In this document: piece by piece, positions 59,901 through 64,000 of the stretch
Numbering within the stretch: the stretch's first letter is position 1
How the letters are laid out: each line of letters starts with the position of its first letter
DNA from: Channallabes apus
Taxonomy: Eukaryota; Chordata; Actinopteri; Siluriformes; Clariidae
Reading direction: 5' to 3'
NCBI GenBank assembly: GCA_030522415.1
Contig: CM060109.1
Span: 6,164,655 to 6,228,654 of the forward strand
DNA: 64,000 bases
Program-made: the position numbers and the translations under genes
The notes under the pieces: generated by a model
Database searches by the model: none
Told to the model about the DNA's origin: nothing
Seen by the model: only the letters and a program-made list of their open reading frames with translations

Positions 59901-60312
59901 CATCCACCTCAAAATTAACCCTGTCACCTACCGGCTCCAGCTGCCTGCGGCGCTCCGAATCCACCCAGTATTCCACACATCCCAACTAAAACCCTTCATC
60001 ACTTCACCCATGGTTCCACCCACCCCCCCTGCTCCTCCTCCCCGTATCATTGACGGCGGTCCCGCTTACACCGTGCGACGGATCCTCGACTCGCGCCCTC
60101 GGGGCAGAGGTACTCAGTACCTGGTCGACTGGGAGGGCTATGGCCCCGAGGAGCGGTCGTGGGTTCCTGCACGTTTCATCCTCGACCCAGAACTAATTCG
60201 GGATTACCGTCACAGGGTATCCTCCATCCCAGGACCGTCTGGAGTCGGTCCTGGACGGGGGGGTACTGTCATGCACACTCAATCCACGACCAGCACTAGG
60301 ACCCGGAAGTAG
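56848..60312 (+). CDS. pol: pol polyprotein (protease, RT, RNase H, integrase, chromodomain)
   Basis: The frame is open from 56848, but translation probably enters at the slip site 56902-56908 by -1 frameshifting from gag, not at an own start. Numbering from 56848: protease D68-S-G; reverse transcriptase Y383-L-D-D386; RNase H D533 (V-E-V-D-A-S-D); integrase zinc finger H714, H721, C751, C754; integrase catalytic D784, D844, E880 (35 residues between the last two, DD35E); chromodomain from Y1074 to about 1120 ([15 protein letters not shown]). The order PR-RT-RH-IN with a terminal chromodomain defines chromoviruses. The stop at 60310-60312 lies inside the 3' LTR, so the last residues are LTR-encoded. 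No break found. Confidence 0.96.
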   Translation: MCILWFRGPSPGDLSSTSGKRPAPVNRGRDSPGPLQISATVDNPNARLTVQVSLQIGHKRVRSTAFIDSGAAGNFIDSSYAKKLGVKIETLSQPIRITSVDGRPLSSSPIIAQTQPITLVIDQHTEQLRFHLTSVSSPPIILGHPWLIQHDPLISWTQNRILQWGATCTELCLRATAGTCSRESEAPDVDTNAIPTAYRDLAEVFCKRRATHLPPHRPYDLAIDLQPGSIPPRGHLYSLSTTETQAMEDYVTNALRQGTIRPSSSPAAAGFFFVKKKGGELRPCVDYRGLNNITIKNRHPLPLTNSALDALSGATIFTKLDLRSAYNLVRIREGDEWKTAFITPTGHYESLVIPFGLCNAPAAFQHFINDVLRDMLGRWAFAYLDDILIYSRTPEEHTQHVRAVLKRLHAHQLYCKLEKCAFHERSTTFLGFVISPQGVAMDPQKLEVVRHWPLPKTLKQLQRFLGFANFYRRFIRDYSTVAAPLTALTRPSPSPFTLDSAAISAFQRLCQRFTTAPILLHPDSSQPFVVEVDASDVGAGAVLSQRGPDQKLHPCSFFSKKFDTTQQRYGVGDRELLAIKWALEEWRHWLQGTREPFIVWTDHQNLITIRNLKQLNPRQARWALFFEHYDFHLSYRPGSKNTKADALSRQHEEDVARAEPAPVLPPSRIIAPLRWELETRVRQAQVTENEPAGAPPGRLYVPHSMRSEVIQWGHTSLLSGHPGSRRTTQFVQRAFWWPSMTRDIDEYVQACPVCARAKDSNQPTPGELQPLPIPRRPWSHIAVDFITGLPESEGKNTILTIVDRFSKAVHLVALTGLPSAKDTATLILEHVVRLHGFPKDIVSDRGPQFTARFWKAFCRLIHSTCSLSSGYHPQTNGQTERTNQQLERYLRCFVADRQRSWARYLLWAELSHNLHVSSATNLSPFEVCHGFQPPMFEHQEPEVDVPSAQQLVRRCRRLWTLTNQAIQRANTRYAAQHRRRHPPGRLYNVGDRVWLSTKNLHLHTESRKLSPRFIGPYRIHLKINPVTYRLQLPAALRIHPVFHTSQLKPFITSPMVPPTPPAPPPRIIDGGPAYTVRRILDSRPRGRGTQYLVDWEGYGPEERSWVPARFILDPELIRDYRHRVSSIPGPSGVGPGRGGTVMHTQSTTSTRTRK
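56902..56961 (+). promoter_or_regulatory. -1 ribosomal frameshift signal
   Basis: Slippery heptamer G-GGA-AAC (56902-56908) is in the gag frame. After a 7-base spacer comes a 9-bp perfect stem (56916-56924 with 56937-56945) and a 12-base loop. The loop's GGAGA (56930-56934) could pair with TCTCC at 56957-56961 to form an H-type pseudoknot. The same heptamer drives gag-pol frameshifting in PEG10 and SRV-1 (from memory). Confidence 0.85.
60255..60263 (+). other. polypurine tract of chromovirus
   Basis: A short G-rich run (ACGGGGGGG) directly before the 3' LTR, separated by a TAC, is the likely plus-strand primer. Confidence 0.6.
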
Positions 60313-60651
60313 AGCGGTCGTAAATCAGGAAGTATAAAAGGAGTAAATAAACCATAGCAGAGCGCTCAGTCATTGAGTTCGGCCCATGTTGGTTCGTGTT
60401 GCGATCTTCCAAACCGTGAGTACTCACCAATCTTTTGGGTTATTGCTTTCTGCTATTTGTGTGTGCATTTATAGGACGCGGGTTAAATTTGTGTTTTTCC
60501 CTCACTCACCCTTTGTGAGAGTCCTTATACTAAATCGCGGGGATATCCTACCTACTCGCTTCTTTCCGCGTTTGGGTTCACCATCCACGCTACATTGGGC
60601 TAACCGCTAAAGCTGCGTCTTCTGGTCCTTCAGGTTAGTTCACCCGTGACA
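60267..60651 (+). repeat. 3' LTR of chromovirus
   Basis: 385 bp and identical, as far as I can read, to 55514-55898. The first 46 bases encode the end of pol. Followed by the second GCTAT duplicate. Confidence 0.95.
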
Positions 60652-61500
60652 GCTATGCAGCAACTTCAACCCAGTTTTAATAGATTGCAATAGACCTTTT
60701 CCAATTTACATCTTCAGCTAAATGCAGTACTTCCAAAACTAAAGTCATGTGGTTTGGAAAAAAGGTCACATTTCATCTAGCTTTCCAAGTATCTGCTCTC
60801 TTGATGGGACACCATTGGAACAGACTACTAAATACAAATATCTGGGTATTTGGCTAGATAGCACCCTGTCTTTTTCAAAAGACATTGATAATTTGAAGTC
60901 CAAGATCAAATCAAAACTTGGGTTCCTTTATAGAATGTGTTCTGTATTTACATTATCTGCTAGGAAAACTCTGGTGCAAATGACCATTCTCCCCATGTTT
61001 GATTATGGTGACGTTATTTATAGATCAGCATCCAAAGGCCTGCTTCAAAAGCGTGATGTTCTCTACCACTCTGCCATCCGGTTTATAACAAACGCTCCTT
61101 TCAAAACTCATCACTGTACCCTGTATTCTTCTCTCAACTGGCCTTCATTGTATACCCGCCGCAAAATCCATTGGTATATGGTCATTTACAAAACTCTCCT
61201 CGGTTTGTACGCTCCTTACTTACAAGAACTGTTACACTCTTATTCTTCTGGGTATAACACTTGTTCTGCTAACATGATTCAGCTGACAGTTCCTAAGGCT
61301 TCTTCTGCATTTGGCCTGTCGTCTTTTCAGAACACTGCTGCTAGAGATTGGAATAAAAATGCAAAAAATTAGAAAACTGGACAATCTCATTCCTAAGTCT
61401 GTTTTTCATGCTCGGATCTCAGCTCATTTTAAGATGTCTGTAGCTGTTATTTAGACTACAGTAGCTGCTCTTATTCATTGATGCTCCACTGTTCACGTTG
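60652..61500 (+). pseudogene. LINE 3' half after LTR insertion
   Basis: Continuation of the LINE in 54541-55513. The frame resumes at the codon where it was cut, with M-Q-Q-L-Q-P-S-F, then K-Y-L-G-I-W-L-D and L-S-F-S-K-D-I in 60749-61372, the thumb and C-terminal region. Frameshifts near 60745 and 61365 break it. It ends in a TATG/TA-rich tail, as LINEs of this kind often do. Confidence 0.8.
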
Positions 61501-61629
61501 TTTGTATATGTGTATGTATATATGTATGTGTGTATATGTATGTATATGCATATGCTTGTACGTGTGTGTGTGTGTGTGTGTATATATATACTGTATGTGC
61601 ATGTGTGCGTATGTATGTGTATGTATGTA

Positions 61630-61694
<65 letters not shown>
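61500..61694. repeat. TATG/GT/(TA)n low-complexity tract
   Basis: Mixed TATG and GT units grade into about 31 TA units at 61632-61694, at the 3' end of the LINE. Confidence 0.95.
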
Positions 61695-61698
<4 letters not shown>

Positions 61699-61731
61699 GG
61701 CAAGCTGTTTAGGAAAATATTCATGAGAGAA

Positions 61732-62002
61732 TTGAATGAAAACTCGATATATATTGAATGGATTCTGAATATATTGAATGAAACTCGATATATATTGAAT
61801 GAAACTCGATATATATTGAATGGATTCTGAATATATTGAATGAAACTCGATATATATTGAATGAAACTCGATATATATTGAATGGATTCTGAATATATTG
61901 AATGAAACTCGATATATATTGAATGAAACTCGATATATATTGAATGGATTGTGAATATATTGAATGAAACTCGATATATATTGAATGAAAAGTCTGAATA
62001 TA
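61732..62002. repeat. left-arm satellite, A-A-B higher order
   Basis: Unit A is 21 bp ('ttgaatgaaactcgatatat' plus a); unit B is 20 bp (ttgaatggattctgaatata). They alternate A-A-B in a 62-bp higher-order repeat, about four rounds. Confidence 0.9.
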
Positions 62003-62383
62003 TTGATTGAAACATGACGTCATCGTAACACAGCGCCATATTTAGGAAGAATGAGCGAGTCTGGGAGAAACTTGGTTGCTGCGATTCTTAGAAATGAAGA
62101 GATGGTCATTTCCTCCTCTTTTCCACGTCCGAGTACTTACACTAGTGTTGTATAAAGTGATGTTTGGTGAGAGTGAAGACGGTTACACTCACTGATTCGT
62201 ATTCAAACCAGGGCCGGTTCTACTCAATAAAAATTTTGAAATGTTGAGAAAGCACATGTTAATATACTCATAAAATTTATTTATAACAAGTTGATAAAAT
62301 GATCTGCGGTAGCGGAAAAATCCGCCTAAAAAAGGACACTACACCATACGGTATTAGATTTCACAGGCTGCACATCCACCCAT

Positions 62384-62550
62384 CGCATGATCTGAACGCG
62401 CGCACTTCCCCCCCCTCCGCATGATCTGAACGCGCGCACCCCCCCCCCCGCATGATCTGAACGCGCGCACCCGCATGATCTGAACGCGCGCACTTCCCCC
62501 CCCCCCCCGCATGATCTGAACGCGCGCACCCCCCCCCCCCCGTCGCATGA
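62384..62550. repeat. CpG tandem with C-runs in element loop
   Basis: Five units of a 22-bp core (gcatgatctgaacgcgcgca within it), each followed by a variable run of 1-14 C. A sixth unit is degraded. Confidence 0.92.
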
Positions 62551-63184
62551 TCTAAGGCGAGCTGGTAGCCAAGAACATTCACAGAGGGCGAAATTAATTA
62601 GAGCAAGCCATAAAGAAACTGACCATAATGGCCTAGTACTTGACGAAACGCTGGGCTTAAATACAACTCAAATTAACTGGGAAAACCAAACGCAGCTGTG
62701 ACACATTAGGGAGGAAAATATAATAACAAATCGTGGCGGGTTTAAACGTATTCGAATGTGGAAATCTGATATTGAGTGCGGCTTACGGCACCACTTTGGG
62801 CCGTACACGCGCTCACTAAACCATCTTTTCATTTCTCAGAATCGCAGCGACCAAGTTTCTCGCTGACTCACTCGTCTTTTCTAAAGACGGCGCTGTTTCG
62901 AAGACGTCATGGTTCAATCAATATATTCAGACTTTTCATTCAATATATTCAGAATCCATTCAATATATATCGAGTTTCATTCAATATATATCTAGGTTTC
63001 ATTCAATATATATATATCGAGTTTCAATTCAATATATATATATATCGAGTTTCATTCAATATATATATATCGAGTTTTCATTCAATATATATCGAGTTTC
63101 ATTCAATATATTCAGAATCCATTCAATATATATCGAGTTTCAATTCAATATATATATATCGAGTTTCATTCAATATATATATAT

Positions 63185-63434
63185 TGTAGCGTTTTTCGAC
63201 GCTAGCAGGGATCTTGGAGTACGAGTGAGCTTACTTGCTCCCCAATGCAAATGGCTGGGGAGTAGTTTAATATCTCTCAGCACAAGCACACATACACAGG
63301 TCAAGCACACACACATACACGCACCCAACTTAGCCGAAGCCACTAACACAAACACCCTTCTCTCTCATGGTAGAGACAGAGAAAACATCCCGCAAAGCAT
63401 GACGGTCGTCAGCCGCTGGCCCGCCCACGCCACA
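63185..63434 (-). repeat. LTR of gypsy-type element (reverse strand)
   Basis: The 250-bp block TGTAGCGT...CGCCACA has the TG/CA inverted ends of an LTR. On its right is 'ctgcccccacccg', which on the - strand is a purine-rich tract next to the LTR start. It interrupts the AT-rich satellite of the element at its left. The matching LTR lies outside the window. Confidence 0.55.
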
Positions 63435-64000
63435 CTGCCCCCACCCGAGCTGTGACCGTCCCCGGTCACCATGACTCTCAGTCTTGGAGGCGTGAAGGCG
63501 GTCGGCGTTCACGGGGTCCTGTTGTAGTGCACATTGTCCCGGAGGCGGTTCGGCCTCCGCAGAATTCGCTGTCTCGCCGGCGTGCGGCTGGTAAGGCGCC
63601 AGACGGTCTCGGTGGAGCAACACTCGCGCCCGCCCCGCCAACCGCACCCGGTAGATGAACTTGGCGGGCTGAGCTAGTACCGTACAGGGGCCCACCCAGT
63701 GAGACGTGAGCTTGGGTGAACGCCCTCTCTTCCTTCCGGAACACACCCACACCTGCTCACCAGCAGCAAAGCCTCGCTCCTGGCTGTGAGTGTCCACGCC
63801 CACACGCTCCACAGGTGCCCCCACCCGAAAGTCCTGCAGCGATGCCCGCGAGCGCTGGGTGGGGCCCTTCTTTACCAGCGGCGGCGCAGGTGAAACGACT
63901 GCGGGCGATGCTCTCGGCGAGGGAGTAACTCGGCACACGCGCTCTTTCCTTCGACGCGCTTTGCTGCCCAGAGGTTCACCTGGCACGACCACCGGCGCTC
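63330..64000 (-). CDS. pol: gypsy-type pol C-terminus, partial
   Basis: A - strand frame open to the window edge. It contains A-G-E-Q-V-W-V, R-S-P-K-L-T-S-H-W-V-G-P-C-T-V-L and Y-R-V-R-L-A-G-R, then H-R-D-R-L-A-P-Y. This is the C-terminal DNA-binding part of a Ty3/gypsy integrase, of a clade different from the chromovirus at 55514 (no chromodomain). The frame runs past the integrase end into the predicted LTR, so the true stop may be 63330 or an earlier one removed by mutation. High G+C and codon use differ from the surrounding AT-rich sequence, marking a foreign, fairly young insertion. Confidence 0.75.
   Translation of the reverse strand, partial: APVVVPGEPLGSKARRRKERVCRVTPSPRASPAVVSPAPPLVKKGPTQRSRASLQDFRVGAPVERVGVDTHSQERGFAAGEQVWVCSGRKRGRSPKLTSHWVGPCTVLAQPAKFIYRVRLAGRARVLLHRDRLAPYQPHAGETANSAEAEPPPGQCALQQDPVNADRLHASKTESHGDRGRSQLGWGQCGVGGPAADDRHALRDVFSVSTMREKGVCVSGFG

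Larger units (their letters stand above)
55514..60651 (+). mobile_element. complete Ty3/gypsy chromovirus (Tf1/sushi type)
   Basis: A full-length 5,138-bp LTR retrotransposon with two 385-bp LTRs, a 5-bp target duplication GCTAT (55509-55513 and 60652-60656), open gag and pol frames and a C-terminal chromodomain. The LTRs look identical base for base, which implies a very recent insertion. The combination of chromodomain, GGGAAAC frameshift signal and self-priming site (see separate entries) places it in the Tf1/sushi group, from which mammalian PEG10/RTL1 genes are thought to descend. It sits inside a LINE reverse transcriptase gene. Confidence 0.96.
61732..63184. mobile_element. foldback-like long inverted-repeat element with satellite arms
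   Basis: The outer arms (61732-62002 and about 62918-63184) are tandem arrays of 'ttgaatgaaactcgatatat' type units, and the inner arms (62003-62105 and 62825-62917) are unique sequence. The right side is the reverse complement of the left, with perhaps 85-90% identity on the inner arms ('gagaaacttggttgctgcga' pairs with its partner at 62844-62863). The loop, 62106-62824, has no coding frame but carries a CpG-rich tandem. Family unknown. The outer right end may be cut by the LTR at 63185. Confidence 0.75.

Overview
The window is vertebrate, and almost certainly teleost, nuclear DNA. It contains spliced exons with GT/AG borders, no operons, dense CA/GT/TATC microsatellites, many Tc1-type transposons, fish-style tRNA-derived SINEs, LINE relics and a chromodomain LTR retrotransposon. 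Repeat families I recognise from memory are common in otophysan fishes such as catfish and characins, but I cannot name the species.

The only host gene I can support is the 3' end of cps1 (carbamoyl-phosphate synthetase, the urea-cycle-type enzyme called CPS III in fish) on the + strand. Its last three coding exons are 783-895, 2601-2730 and 3684-3782, followed by a 3' UTR with AATAAA at about 4206. They encode the C-terminal MGS-like domain that binds N-acetylglutamate. The remaining 60 kb looks like a gene desert. In other vertebrates the gene beyond CPS1 is ERBB4, so this is probably the CPS1-ERBB4 interval. A few non-repetitive stretches are candidate conserved non-coding elements.

Layout after cps1: 5-16 kb holds a mariner relic, a Tc1 element with a SINE nested in its left inverted repeat, decayed Tc1 copies and several copies of one tRNA-headed repeat. 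15.3-17 kb is a structurally complete Tc1 element with an intact 340-aa transposase. 18.5-20.1 kb is a non-autonomous hAT-type element whose body is a 51-copy, 21-bp minisatellite. 29.0-29.9 kb is a C-rich minisatellite. 31-34 kb has Tc1 and LINE relics. 39.9-43.2 kb is a 23/31-bp minisatellite split by a probable solo LTR. 44-50 kb has microsatellites and small DNA-transposon and SINE relics. 50.9-52.3 kb is a deleted Tc1 copy.

52.4-61.5 kb is a nest: an RTE-like LINE on the - strand abuts a second LINE on the + strand, which is split inside its reverse transcriptase by a complete Ty3/gypsy chromovirus of the Tf1/sushi type (55514-60651). That element is the best find. Its two 385-bp LTRs look identical, it has a 5-bp target duplication, open gag and pol frames, a GGGAAAC -1 frameshift site followed at 7 nt by a 9-bp hairpin, and an 11-nt self-priming site overlapping the gag start codon. 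It is therefore young and plausibly competent. 61.7-63.2 kb is a long inverted-repeat (foldback-like) element with satellite arms. The window ends inside another gypsy-type element on the - strand.

All coordinates come from reading the sequence by eye. Ends of decayed repeats are approximate, and family names for relics are from memory, not database searches.
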